DNA from: Saprospiraceae bacterium
GTDB taxonomy: Bacteria; Bacteroidota; Bacteroidia; Chitinophagales; Saprospiraceae
Direction: 5' to 3'
NCBI GenBank assembly: GCA_028279185.1
Contig: JANQSS010000226.1
Span: 62,001 to 126,000, forward strand
Length of the DNA stretch: 64,000 nt
The notes below the pieces were generated by a model. That model was not told the DNA's origin and did no database searches. It saw only the letters and a list, made by a program, of their open reading frames with translations. Both the position numbers and the translations under genes were made by a program. Shown here piece after piece: positions 57,701 to 63,205 of this stretch; position 1 is the stretch's first letter, and each line of letters opens with the position of its first letter.

Positions 57701-59026
57701 AATTTATACGCTGGAATATTTAATTTGGAAATTCGAGATGAGATGGGATGTCACGCAACTCATTTTTTAGAAATAACAGAGCCGAATCTGCTTGAAGCCT
57801 CCGAGTTGGTCATAGATCCTTTATGTTTTGGAGATGAAAATGGATCAATATCTGTACTTCCTTCTGGTGGAACATCACCGTACGATTATTCTTGGGTAGC
57901 TCCTTTCTCGGACAGTCTAAGCCAGGTTTCCAATATCGGGGCAGGTTCTTATTCTGTCACTGTAATTGATAATAATAATTGTTCGTTAGTCATTTCACCG
58001 GTCTTGATCGATCAAAGCGCTGAGCTATTATTCGCAGTGGAAGAATTTATGTTGCCATCCTGTGTTGGTGCAGATAATGGGTTGATTTCCATTATGGGAT
58101 CTGGTGGTGCTGGCGACTTAAATTACGATTGGTCGAACGGCGTAACCGGTAGTATAAATGAAGATTTATTGCCGGGAGTTTATTCGGTTACAATTTCAGA
58201 CGTTTTGGGATGTGAATTGGACACAGCATTTAATATTAATGACGTGGACGATTTGGACTTAGAATTGGCATTTACGGATACAATGATTTGTCAGGGGCAA
58301 ATAATTAACATTGTAGCGAATAGTTTTCCAGGTGCAACTTATTCTTGGACTGGGCCGAACGGATATGCCAATACCGATTCTATTATTTCCGTTGGTGCTG
58401 CTGGGCAGTATTCGTTGACAGCGATAGTTTCGATTTGCAGCGATACAGCGTCTGTATTTGTTCAAAACACTAACAGCGTTTTACAAAGCCAATTCATTAT
58501 ACCTACTCAAGTATTGGTAGATGATACCATAGTGGCGCTTGAAACATCCTGGCCGGTCCCGACAAACGTGTCTTGGACTTACGATGCGGACAGTATTATG
58601 TTTGTGGCCCAGGCACAAAATCAATGGTTATTTACATTTCCGTATGTAGGGGAGTTTGACATAGAATTGATTGCAGAATTGACGGGCTGTACGTCTTCGG
58701 TGACCAAGTCCATTGTAGTGCATCAGGATTCGTCAACTTTTGAAATACCACAAAGTACTGGCGATAAGCAAATTCTCTCCTTTAGAATAACACCGAATCC
58801 ATCGACAGGCATATTTAGTGCTGAATTTGATTTAGCCCAAACGGCTCCATATTATTTAAATGCGTATCGACTTGATGGAACAGCTGTTGAAAATCGCCAA
58901 GGAAATGGAGCGGGTTTAATTTCTGAATTATTTAATTTTAATTCAGCAGTCAACGGCCTCTACGTTGTTTCCCTCCAATCGGAAGGTGAGGTGGTTTGGA
59001 CGATCGTAAAAATCGAACGACCATAA
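42704..59026 (+). CDS. Giant SprB-like surface protein with T9SS sorting domain
   Basis: A protein of 5440 residues. The signal peptide ends at YGHGQ. The first about 1200 residues hold Ig/PKD-like regions with irregular SprB-type units. After four more such units come 34 strictly 77-residue modules (residues about 1629-4247), each with Cys12, W34-x-H36-[DN]37, an aGxY turn near 51-53, V-T-D near 57-59 and Cys63. Twelve further SprB-type units of 77-83 residues follow, with W-[ND]-D or other cores. The protein ends with two Ig-like domains and a type A sorting domain (ITPNPSTGIFSAEFDL ... NGLYVVSLQSEGEV), so it is exported by the T9SS. SprB repeats are known from the gliding adhesin SprB of Flavobacterium johnsoniae; no sprF-like gene is adjacent here. 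The TTG at 42698 is ignored in favour of the ATG at 42704. The likely role is a long surface filament for adhesion or motility. Confidence 0.92.
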   Translation: MKRLYLPILICLLVICIRYGHGQSFSYTAEIVELWSTHTGDGPGAGNADITWQVKIELLTSANGVIRTLNEDCIHQPEYQGGWINRSYTSAPLNTTSIPFDELCGSPLRMKVTFDCWENDDGDDCTQGWRDDHFSGVTISNISFTGICPNANQDNYRVFSTLDNDYKVRVRFRYTIDVLENAAVERTFTNGDPLGDEICDGDIYKVGIVDYPIWDGDVKFLRWERRPVTGGSWEFVNEGWSLDQLSVQAEFPGYDYRVRSYSNTVCLGENNSNWQETQGTWNVLRKAPFPQVNLFRACAGQSNGTIEVNYSGSGSDPSDVKATLLKLVNGIYVPDGLPITEIGTNYPVTFNRSAGNYGVILTRESDNGLECSRLRENIILRAVNFPAISISVEDQRCFGQDDGYAYVYCSSCDEVSISGPVSGTQSIPLGYGSGGFFDLPPGTYTATATNLPENCVSTTTFIVEPLTEDLSATYTTEDATCFTSHGKITVTDVSGGRPFSSNSNYDYLLRLLTDSIYQGNIAFTDSYTYHLLPGTYNIMYRDSRGCRDTLRDIEVMAPPPHVTLHTEAFNGTSCMPEGIIVATASSGTPPYQYKIDGQNWQASDTFFNLLPGNKRIRVRDADFCKASDWNTLTSTTNLMLSVEETAPTCADSSMAQLTTTQSGGNTSGDYLIEVFYESNQASPIRTLSTSSNTSVFNGFVDSTYLVRLTDVDGCTAETTLDIEDLVVPQIIAVRETEPDCFDDPLTRVEFDLVGRADGSNFTTNVFISIDGGTSQSLTEFDDYGSYSTYRFTPDNPTGTFTAEDDLGCPVEGTYAFDIPLPDTLKARILWVDSATCRYNNDGEIAVEIIGGQKPYTVVLEKLIQVNSFYPLHVETILETYEDTIVFRGLDYSVPDDSPTGNQWGGGYSVWVREANNLSCAARTSDRFYMPGASEPTNLYAPDVVNITLNNIGPDLNCTKDNGIIEVIATGGTPPYEYSVDNVNWQSSNIVNSTDNSTDVYVRDAYGCTDSDNMYISNAPNPIQVDVISISEGSECTPRVDSVVLTGVTDGYDIQSIGYFCSGGEGPRSQTEDDRDNQIIIRSFSANHIVIENPNPNDIPFGCNEIQIRILDSASCSKVFTLYVPFKNRLPKLEKESSTGISCLGESDGSVTYNIVDSAFILGDYNDWNLAPPFTVTLNNSFSQVITDTPYTVTFSNMAAGLYLMTVEDSFGCLYAVVDSLKRLYPYDYTISNTAVAGCGTDSTGQISVTINGGGSLPYNWTWYTDEADVWVQVTSPQVLNAGESTILNNLPVTTYQAVVSDANSCVDTLTFDVAGPPVLSILKRDSLNPSCNAGSNGVISVKAIGGTAPLQYSIDNGMSYQTDTLFTNLAAGTYTVIVQDGNGCFDSVHYHLTEPAEIDFTSVVLEDVSCFDGSNGSISVTAGGGQAPLSYALDGGAFQASGDFQGLSAGNYFITVRDANLCSRDTLNLVIGAPSEISINISIVDSLTCLQPAKLVADVNGGTPNYTYSWNSGQSTTDTLQAVGSGQHIIQITDDNGCIKSDTIQLNMPDNPTLSILADTAEACDMSDGSFLVNASNGRSPYMYSANGMTNQSGYFTGLPADQYEVIAIDNIGCRDTIDVTIDSISGPRLTEIDTIQTTCAGDNGSISLTIADGTPPYSYRWSHDTMLNSATAVNLAEGDYFVTITDARMCFTSTMIHISETPSPTLSPLLVVNSSCGMDNGMATVAVNGGAPGFTFEWSHDNAITGPSAMDLPPALYAVVVTDQNSCKDTLQVEIFENIAPSLSVESVQDATCGDMNGLIRLTVTSTHPPFIYTWSHNTGTLDSAANNLAEGNYRITVTDGNNCTDTISVNISNVAGPTLSIAEVTNSTCSSGNGQINLQPVNGTAPYTYQWSHDGLLGDSIATDLLAGLYSVTVSDGNACTDTITQSIADENVFSGSILSATQSGCDTASGTILLNMIGGESPYLYTWSHDGTANTNYVDSLAAGFYQVTVTDALGCEIVIDTTISTAAGPTISLLASTNSYCGPNMGAAIVTASGGTGPYTFEWNHNPALTDSFASDLPGGGISVLVRDQNNCTDDVQFLIDETNPVDLLIDSFTHETCALDNGTVILNYTGGFGTVTYEWSHDNTLSTSIAQNLSSGTYFVTATDAVGCFDTIQVNIDSIAAPVLQVDLMQNNSCEQQNGFIQLNVLSGTAPFLFQWSHDINLDAPIATGLSGGSYQITVSDASLCIDTASVELTNDQALDISLLNIIPESCNGLDGSISTSTIGGLAPFSFEWSHDVTLNDTVATGLMSGSYTAIVGDALGCADTLQSMVPHADTPMLNIVSTIPNTCGLNDGSIAVTGAGGGRPYTYAWSHDGSLTDSLASNLMDDDYSVTVTDAFGCVDTLQITLPCFTALAIIVTDTSNETCGLSNGSVSIQIVGGTSPYSFLWSHDNTLDTNVVEDLQAGMYEVTVTDAFGDMTSAQIQIFNEESPVLQLEQSLSNNCPTGSNGLISVSGMNGSRPYAYQWSHDGLLTDSVAMELNQGSYTVVVIDANNCRDTLMENIMDEELLSSSFMAVTETECVMATGAISIQSSLGRPPYFYNWSHDGTVIDSFATELAAGHYSITISDLSGCAIEIDTTIAEAQSPDLSLLLIEPSTCDADNGRAIVQATGGLAPYTYAWSHDTTLIDSIAINLTEGSYNVTVTDINLCTDTLTINVGGSPPIVVIPVDSVQETCGLGNGSLTISASGGLTPYSYRWSHDTLLNDSVALGLGAGFYEVAVRGQNGCSDTLMLSISNVEGPSITLDSKQDNSCSQSNGELIVTSIGGLPPYSYAWSHDNTLTDSMATDLPAGNYVVTVTDFNGCEVTLTETIIDLAIFDFNLASIVQTTCGANDGLIVIAGSGGIYPYSYVWNHDPTETDSIADNLGSGFYSVTVTDNRGCEEILMTEVTTTDGPTAELIDMTSSSCELENGSAIVRGINGQSPYTFAWSHDGTLTDSIAVQLGEGTYTVTVTDLNACSDQLNIIIGGSPALLLTVVDSQNEMCSSSDGYISLSSIQGSRPTTYAWSHDGSLMDSVATNLTAGIYRVMGSDNMGCQDSVQITLTNTPGPVITNISSVDNSCTQDNGQITIQVADGTPNYSYSWSHNMMLNDSIASNLPAGEYIVTITDDNQCSTIGVDTIQDLNVLDFTVSSVVSTGCTSSNGIVTISGGGGIYPYQYAWSHDLTETDSVAENLAAGMYTVTVSDNRGCFEVLVAEVMTTDGPSISLVSMLHSTCDLENGMAVVEGLNGTPPYAYTWSHDTMLVDSLAISLAEGIYFVTVTDANFCTDQLSIAVDGSPELGITVVDSINETCSAANGSISLTALNGSRPVSYIWSHDGSVMDSLAVNLSAGSYTVIGTDMVGCRDTAMIVLSNTPGPAAVAMDVEDNSCSQANGQMSVAVTGGTPMYTYEWSHDTLLHDSIATNLSAGAYSVTITDANQCIAIATDTIETAPILDFIIESTSMTACGMSSGSIVLSGDGGRYPYTYEWSHDTNLTDSIATALATGSYSITVTDARGCQVLLSTEIFETNPPILNLDQVVHSSCELSNGMISVIASGGQGPYTFAWGHDINASDSVVVGLSADTYNVTVVDANACSDTLHVVVEGTPSIDLSIANVIHETCGASNGSIILTSTGGSVPISYTWSHDATLNDSVALNLAARTYFVTATDFYNCTDTISIDLSNADGPQLDSVTVLSNSCSSPNGFIQVSFSTSSPPLSYSWSHDANLNADSAMNLLEGVYHVTVTDDIGCVYVHSETVLNQFEFDFNILSVNQTGCQTSTGEIVLSGSGGSYPYTYAWSHDVNETDSVASNLGAGLYVVTVTDDRGCFEILDTEVMQSNSPTLSLVQSASSMCGLNNGSAVISSVGGAQPYIYAWDHDVTLSDSIATDLGEGMYTVTVTDGNGCIDVLSFSIGGSPEVMMTIVEAVDEDCGSQNGLLRITTQSGSHPILYSWNHDATLTDSVATGLTAGSYLIVGIDAFGCRDTILTSLMGTDEITTAVQSSSDNTCSMSNGQIILTVINGIPPLTYQWSHDATLNDSIANNLTGGTYVVIIEDANGCHDTLEHSIGDSAPLSFQVDQVDSSACFPGTGSISVLAMGGVLPYTFTWGHDANLNSNIANNLVAEIYDVSVTDAVGCLEVLQVEVPQFEGPVAADVVISPAVCDGATGSIQLNISGGLPPYSIEWSHDPTLTGPIADNLDAGLYLYTIRDARNCMISDVVVVTSSSGIAIALDSAQRPACEMTNGFILISISGGNGPYDIEWYNADDITAIIGSGVMLDNLSAGEYVVMAADGDGCTDLTSFILQDIEDMSALVIAIDETCFDADNGLASISVTAGGTSPFQYQWDDANQTATSTISPLAEGLYHVTITDANGCTLVDSAEIGQPAEVVIDTFIIPPGCQSPDGASIFVDAEGGVGPFIYLWPNEGVGGQTLSNITAGVYDLYIEDSTGCSQSYLIEVPTIDDITISAGEVEPPACDLSQGGSLTVNVIGGQPPYTIVWNDALMQEGSTALDLQPGVYMAYVADQAGCMDTLSMEVPETPGVAILLNEIQAPVCADEANGEIEVVVSGGSGNYAYLWDDSNFQMTARAVSLTAGSYIVRVTDIDLGCINRDTFELTDPAALVIDSFQVMDVSCFGGSTGLAAVFASGGTGNLSYQWNDDQSQMSDTAINLDIGTYAVTVTDINGCIVSAETGLTQPAPISFVVVDSQGVTCNGAHDAFAKVDVQGGVAPYDIFWLTTGTAGDSIGNLMGGTYQAEIQDANDCRDTIEVILHEPDSVRITLIDLVDANCSGAQMGQISIEASGGTGGYMYLWDDDFNQITSTAFNLDSGIYTVIVADENNCQNSASFEITGLSELLIDVINVVQPSCFGDQNGSVSISVEGGNNDYVYLWNDPALQTDSTAIGLTAGEYIVFVSNGDGTCPTRDTVALQQPEEIMVTHQIWQQVLCFGDSNAVAKVNVTGGTTPYEFDWLELGIDLGDSLTNLYAGIFNLEIRDEMGCHATHFLEITEPNLLEASELVIDPLCFGDENGSISVLPSGGTSPYDYSWVAPFSDSLSQVSNIGAGSYSVTVIDNNNCSLVISPVLIDQSAELLFAVEEFMLPSCVGADNGLISIMGSGGAGDLNYDWSNGVTGSINEDLLPGVYSVTISDVLGCELDTAFNINDVDDLDLELAFTDTMICQGQIINIVANSFPGATYSWTGPNGYANTDSIISVGAAGQYSLTAIVSICSDTASVFVQNTNSVLQSQFIIPTQVLVDDTIVALETSWPVPTNVSWTYDADSIMFVAQAQNQWLFTFPYVGEFDIELIAELTGCTSSVTKSIVVHQDSSTFEIPQSTGDKQILSFRITPNPSTGIFSAEFDLAQTAPYYLNAYRLDGTAVENRQGNGAGLISELFNFNSAVNGLYVVSLQSEGEVVWTIVKIERP
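47588..55444 (+). repeat. Array of 34 isometric W-x-H-[DN] modules (231 nt each)
   Basis: The TGG codon of the W-x-H-[DN] core occurs at 47687 and then every 231 nt up to 55313. All 33 steps were counted; the only exception is 234 nt between the 11th (49997) and 12th (50231). Cores are mainly WSHD, with variants WSHN, WNHN, WNHD, WGHD and WDHD, so the histidine is invariant. Copies are well diverged at DNA level, so the equal length is maintained by selection on the protein rather than by recent duplication. Unit ends cycle in four types (for example TTTDGP, GGSP, TNTPGP, IQDLNV), giving a 924-nt higher-order repeat present eight times. Confidence 0.9.
55445..58261 (+). repeat. Twelve variant SprB-type units, variable length
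   Basis: The core Trp codons are at 55544, 55793, 56024, 56255, 56489, 56726, 56960, 57191, 57425, 57662, 57893 and 58130. Spacings are 231, 234, 237 and once 249 nt. The H-D core is absent; most units have W-[DN]-D or W-x-x. They retain the G-x-Y and V-x-D/C ends and the two cysteines. They separate the rigid array from the C-terminal domains. Confidence 0.8.
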
Positions 59027-59149
59027 GATGTCGACGTATGCGATGATAAATAAATAGTGTTTTAGAAAATTGTTAGTTGTAGGAATTGAATATTGGCTAC
59101 ATTTTCAATTAAATGTGGTCAATATTTATGAATGTGGCGAGCCGCGAGA

Positions 59150-60382
59150 TTAATCTAAAATTTCAATATCATGAATAATTATTGATCCTGACGGATCCAG
59201 GATTAATTTTGTTGTGCTTAATATTGGATTTACCATCGCTCCATTGCCGCGAATAATTATCGGCCTATTTGTTGTATTGCCTGGCACGTCAGACACAATT
59301 AAACTATCGATATAAAAAGGTGCAATGGGTGCAACTTCAACTGTGATCGTGTCATCCATGCCAACATTTTGCAGGTGCATGAAGAAGTCAGAAAAACTTT
59401 TGAAAGTTGTGTCATTGGAAGGAATAGTGTCATTTATGTAATAAACACCAGCAAGTCTAGGATTTGCACAAGGTGCATTCGATGCGGTCCATGCGTTGGC
59501 TTGCAAGTCAAAAAAATGTATTGAATCAGCATTATTCATTTGATTGGTCACGAATAAACCGCTTCCTTCGGAAAAGTCGTAAGAACCAGCAAGCAGACTA
59601 TCAGAACCGCAACCTGATTGCATTGCATCGGTAATTATCTCCGATGCCGTCTTAGCTCGATTGTAGAATCTAATTTCATCTATTAATCCCTTGTAATCTT
59701 CATATTGAATAGGACCAAGGTTTTCCGCGGCTTGTTTTTCGGCACCATAAAACCAACCACCTTGAGGATATCCGGGCCAACTATCCCAGAAAGTGGTCAT
59801 ATCTGTTCGCGAGGGAGTTACCGTATCAGCTACTAGATTTTCATCGACCCATAGTTCTAAGGCAGCATTACCTGCTCCAATCCATCGACGTACGCAACTA
59901 ACAAGATGCCAATTACCATCTAATAGGCTGGGTGTGCTGCTTGCAGGAAAAGCCTGTATGATCCATGGATCCCCTTCAGAGACATCGATTCCATCGCCAA
60001 AGTGCCAGCGCACGCGACCACCTCCATAAAATTGCAGGCTAAAAGTACCTTGATAAAAAGTGCCATTATTGTGCCCGTCTAGTAAAAAATTTCCTTCAAA
60101 CCACCACCCACCGAAGTTATATGGAAATATGTCTCCATCATACCAGTTGGTTATTTGATTTATTCCTGGGTTGGTTGGTCCAATTGGGAACGATGTATCC
60201 GGCCTGATCCAAAGTTGAAGCGTAAATTCTCCTGACCCAAAGCCAGTGGGTAAAACCAGTTGTTTTCCGTAATCGTCGTCATCAGGTATCGAATTGAGAT
60301 TAAAATTTATTGATTGTGCCAAAGCACAAAGTGGGATGATGAATAAAATACCAATTGCAAAAATTCTGAAAAAGTGAAGCAA
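59150..60382 (-). CDS. LamG-like secreted protein without sorting domain
   Basis: A 410-residue exported protein with a signal peptide (cleaved after CALAQ, about residue 23). Residues about 25-270 form a concanavalin A-like/LamG domain, recognisable by FTLQLWIRPD, LDGNWHLVSCVRRW, ALELWVDENLVAD and GLIDEIRFYNRAKTASEI. From about residue 315 the sequence turns into the start of a parallel beta-helix (SFSDFFMHLQNVG, RPIIIRGNGA), but it ends after only about 95 residues, without the T9SS sorting domain usual for such proteins. No downstream frame supplies one before further stops. It is therefore probably a truncated version of a longer secreted protein. The start is a TTG; an in-frame stop lies four codons upstream and no ATG gives a signal peptide. 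Confidence 0.75.
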   Translation of the reverse strand: MLHFFRIFAIGILFIIPLCALAQSINFNLNSIPDDDDYGKQLVLPTGFGSGEFTLQLWIRPDTSFPIGPTNPGINQITNWYDGDIFPYNFGGWWFEGNFLLDGHNNGTFYQGTFSLQFYGGGRVRWHFGDGIDVSEGDPWIIQAFPASSTPSLLDGNWHLVSCVRRWIGAGNAALELWVDENLVADTVTPSRTDMTTFWDSWPGYPQGGWFYGAEKQAAENLGPIQYEDYKGLIDEIRFYNRAKTASEIITDAMQSGCGSDSLLAGSYDFSEGSGLFVTNQMNNADSIHFFDLQANAWTASNAPCANPRLAGVYYINDTIPSNDTTFKSFSDFFMHLQNVGMDDTITVEVAPIAPFYIDSLIVSDVPGNTTNRPIIIRGNGAMVNPILSTTKLILDPSGSIIIHDIEILD

Positions 60383-60551
60383 TCCGTAGGTTTTTTATTA
60401 AAAGTAAAGTGCACAAATTGGTAACGCTAAGTAAAGGGTGAAAATTTATACGATCCTGGGATTTTCATCGAGCAAATACATAATGAACGCTTTAACTACT
60501 AAGACCTGAGTTATCCATCTTTATCAAGCCAATTTTTTTTCAATTAGGAAA

Positions 60552-61364
60552 TCAATGCGTTGCATTTTCAATAAATTCGAATACCGCGGACCAAGTAGGT
60601 TCTGTGCTTGAATTTGTTCGACTTTCGACTAGCATCGAAGAACCGTGGACGCCATTTTCGGCGATGAAAGTGACATGTCCTTTGGATTTTGCTAGTTCAA
60701 ATTGCTGAGCCACTGATGGTACTTCCATTTCTTTTTTTGGTCGTAATATCATCAAAGGAACTTTGATTGACTCGATTGCCTTTTGTGGATTGCAATCTGC
60801 CATGGGCCCTCCTGAAGCCGGAGAGAAAGCAAGAACACCAGCTACCTTGTCCATGTGTTGATATCCTAAATTAATTGCCAATGCCGCGCTATAACTGCTT
60901 CCCCATACAAATATTGATGAATTAAATCCCATTGCACGCGCATATACCAGTGCGGCTTCCAAATCAGGATATGCATCGCAATACCCAATTTGTTTATTCT
61001 CCAGATTATTGACTGTCCTATTTGGTTTTTTGAAAGCGTCGCCTCCACTTCTTTGGTCGATGGCTAATACGTTGTACCCTTGCTTTGTAAGCCGAGGTAT
61101 AATATCTTGGTATTCACCACGGGCACTTCCTCGCGCTTGATGAAATAATACTATTAATGGATCGTTTTTGTCTGATTCGTACAGGTCACCGTAAATTAGA
61201 ATATCATCCGATGTCTTAAAATTAATTTCCTTTATGTCAACAGCTCTATACCTCGTGATGACTTCTTCTTTGCTTTTTGAGGGGCTAAGGCTGGGTTGTT
61301 CTTTTTCTGAATTGCAAGAAAAGAGGATGACTGCAAAAAGAAAAGAAGATAAGATTAATTTCAT
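60552..61364 (-). CDS. Lipoprotein alpha/beta hydrolase (dienelactone-hydrolase-like)
   Basis: A 270-residue exported serine hydrolase. A lipobox (ILFSC, Cys about residue 17) is followed by a Ser/Lys-rich spacer and an alpha/beta hydrolase domain. It has the oxyanion-hole segment LIVLFHQARGSARG, nucleophile Ser in FVWGSSYSAALA (G-x-S-x-x, the elbow of this family) and catalytic His in AENGVHGSSML. An acidic residue after MILRPKKEMEVP is the likely third member of the triad. It probably cleaves an ester, peptide or similar bond in the periplasm or at the outer membrane. It is separated by 187 bp from the LamG gene and lies 22 bp downstream of the decayed HTTM gene on the same strand. Confidence 0.82.
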   Translation of the reverse strand: MKLILSSFLFAVILFSCNSEKEQPSLSPSKSKEEVITRYRAVDIKEINFKTSDDILIYGDLYESDKNDPLIVLFHQARGSARGEYQDIIPRLTKQGYNVLAIDQRSGGDAFKKPNRTVNNLENKQIGYCDAYPDLEAALVYARAMGFNSSIFVWGSSYSAALAINLGYQHMDKVAGVLAFSPASGGPMADCNPQKAIESIKVPLMILRPKKEMEVPSVAQQFELAKSKGHVTFIAENGVHGSSMLVESRTNSSTEPTWSAVFEFIENATH

Positions 61365-61386
61365 AGGTTATTTTTTTAATCGGTTA

Positions 61387-62914
61387 TTAATCTGTTGGTT
61401 TATAGTTGTAGAGGGTAATTAAGTTTTTTCTTCGAACCAGATCATTTTGACGCAATGATGTATCGTTGGAATAATACATCATACTTACTTGTAATAATCG
61501 GTCATGGGGATGCGCCTTCTTCCAACGTTTGTACTCATATCTGGTCCATTCTTCAAATAATGTCTGGGGCCAGGTATTTATGTACTTTCGGGCGTAAAAT
61601 GATAAAACGAATCGCCCACGTGTAAAATTGTTGTAGGGAGGAGGGTCCAATACCGGTTGACCTTTCGTTTCATCCGTTTTAATTTGCACCACTTCATTTG
61701 TCAGGAGATTTATTGTTTCATTATCTGGCGATTGACCATATATGCAAATTGATCCCATATCTTTTACGGGATCAGGTGCAAACAACCACCAGGGTTGCCG
61801 AATTAGTCCGGTGACCGCTGAGCCCGAAATTATTTGGAATTCGGCCAATTTTGATATTATGGCCGATTGTGCTATAATGGGTTTTATGTAGCTATTGGTT
61901 TTCCATTTTGAAGGTTTACCAAAAATATATGTGCACAAAAGATTAGTAGGACAACAAGTAGAGCAATAGAAGCTATATTTCTCTTGTGAAAGAGTGTAAA
62001 GGATTCTTTGTTTTTTTGATTTAAAACACGTATTTTTTTATAAAAATAATCTGGAAGTAGAATTGCTGTAAAGGCAAGGGAAATGAAATTAAACGGCCCA
62101 ACATATATCGTAGTAGCTAATCCCCAATGAATAAGAAAAATCAGGATGCCGGCAAGAAGTTTTGCTGATTTGGTTTTAATGGGAATAAAAATCAATAAGG
62201 GTATCGCGAATTCGAATACTAAGGTCGCATAGGTTAACAGTGTGCACACCGCAGGTGCTTCCATTAGCATGTGACCTAGTCCTATTGTATGCGTATAATC
62301 TTGGGTAAGACTCAGTACGGTCTTTCCTGACCGCCAAAATTCACCGGTTTTCGTAATTGCGCTGGTGAAATAAATGATGGCTATTTGAAATAGGATGCCG
62401 AAGTTAAAAATGAGTGAAATATGCCGCTTAATCTTCCCTGAAAACCTTGATCGGAATGCCAATCGATGTTCAAGCGGAAGGAACCCCCCCCCCAGAATAA
62501 AGAAACTTCTATTAAAAACTCAACACCATGAGATAAAGGGGGTATGAAGTTTGTAAGGCTCGCAAATAGAATGAGTAACGGGATTGAAAGTAGACGACTA
62601 CCGATGCCTAGGGTATATAATATGGCAACGACTAACGTGAAATATATATATAAATCAAATTGCCAATTCGAATCAAAACTTGTCAAAAGAGAAAATGGGG
62701 CGCCATAAAATTCAAGGAACATTGATCTCGATAAAAACCCGTCTATTGCATAAAATTGATTTTCATCTAAAATTCTGTAAAAAATTATGTTGTGAATAAC
62801 ATTAAGGCCAACTATTATCCTGAAGAGTGCAATTGAACGTGCGTCGAGGTTCTATGAAGCCTCAATCCATTGGGCCAGTACCGATCTTATAGTCTTTGTG
62901 AATTTATTGGACAT
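61387..62914 (-). pseudogene. Decayed HTTM-domain membrane protein gene
   Basis: One gene for a multi-helix HTTM-type (vitamin-K-carboxylase-like) membrane protein can be read from an ATG at 62914 to 61387, but it is broken three times. A TAG at 62852-62854 interrupts it after 20 codons (IEAS*NLDARSIALFR continues in the same frame). A run of ten G on the coding strand (62484-62493) shifts the frame; 8 or 11 G would join FWGG directly to FLPLEHRLAFRSRF, which is the expected FLPL-x-x-R motif. A further shift occurs near 61890-61940 in an A-rich stretch; the last part then contains IRQPWWLFAPDP, typical of the end of the HTTM region, and a soluble tail. Three lesions make a functional product unlikely. 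Confidence 0.8.
62484..62493. repeat. Homopolymer of ten C (ten G on coding strand)
   Basis: A pure ten-base C run lies inside the decayed HTTM gene, exactly where its reading frame changes. It could be a slippage hot spot or a sequencing/assembly length error. Eight or eleven bases would restore the frame at this point. Confidence 0.7.
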
Positions 62915-63205
62915 CTTGCTTTTCTTTAAAGGGGGAAAAACACAGAATAAGTCATTATAGGTTAGGAGTTTTTCCGCCCAAGATACAAAGCATAATCATA
63001 CACGAATTTGAAAAATACATGCGGAGACTTTTTAGAAAGCTAATGAATTGGAGCGAAAATCAACCAGCTTAGTTGGGTTTGCTGTAGACAAACAACATAG
63101 AATTGCCGCCCAATGTTACCGTTTGGACAAAGCATCTTTGTTCATTTACACGTTATTCCAGTGTATACCCATAAGGGTTATCTTTAGTAGTTAATTAAAG
63201 CAAAA

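Noticed and set aside
42704-59026. Giant gene as a nonribosomal peptide synthetase, polyketide synthase or polymorphic toxin
   Set aside because: No adenylation, ketosynthase, carrier or toxin motif; the product is a signal-peptide-bearing repeat protein with a sorting domain.
62484-62493. G10 tract as a phase-variable switch of a functional membrane protein
   Set aside because: The same gene also has an in-frame TAG at codon 21 and a second frameshift, so changing the tract alone would not restore it.
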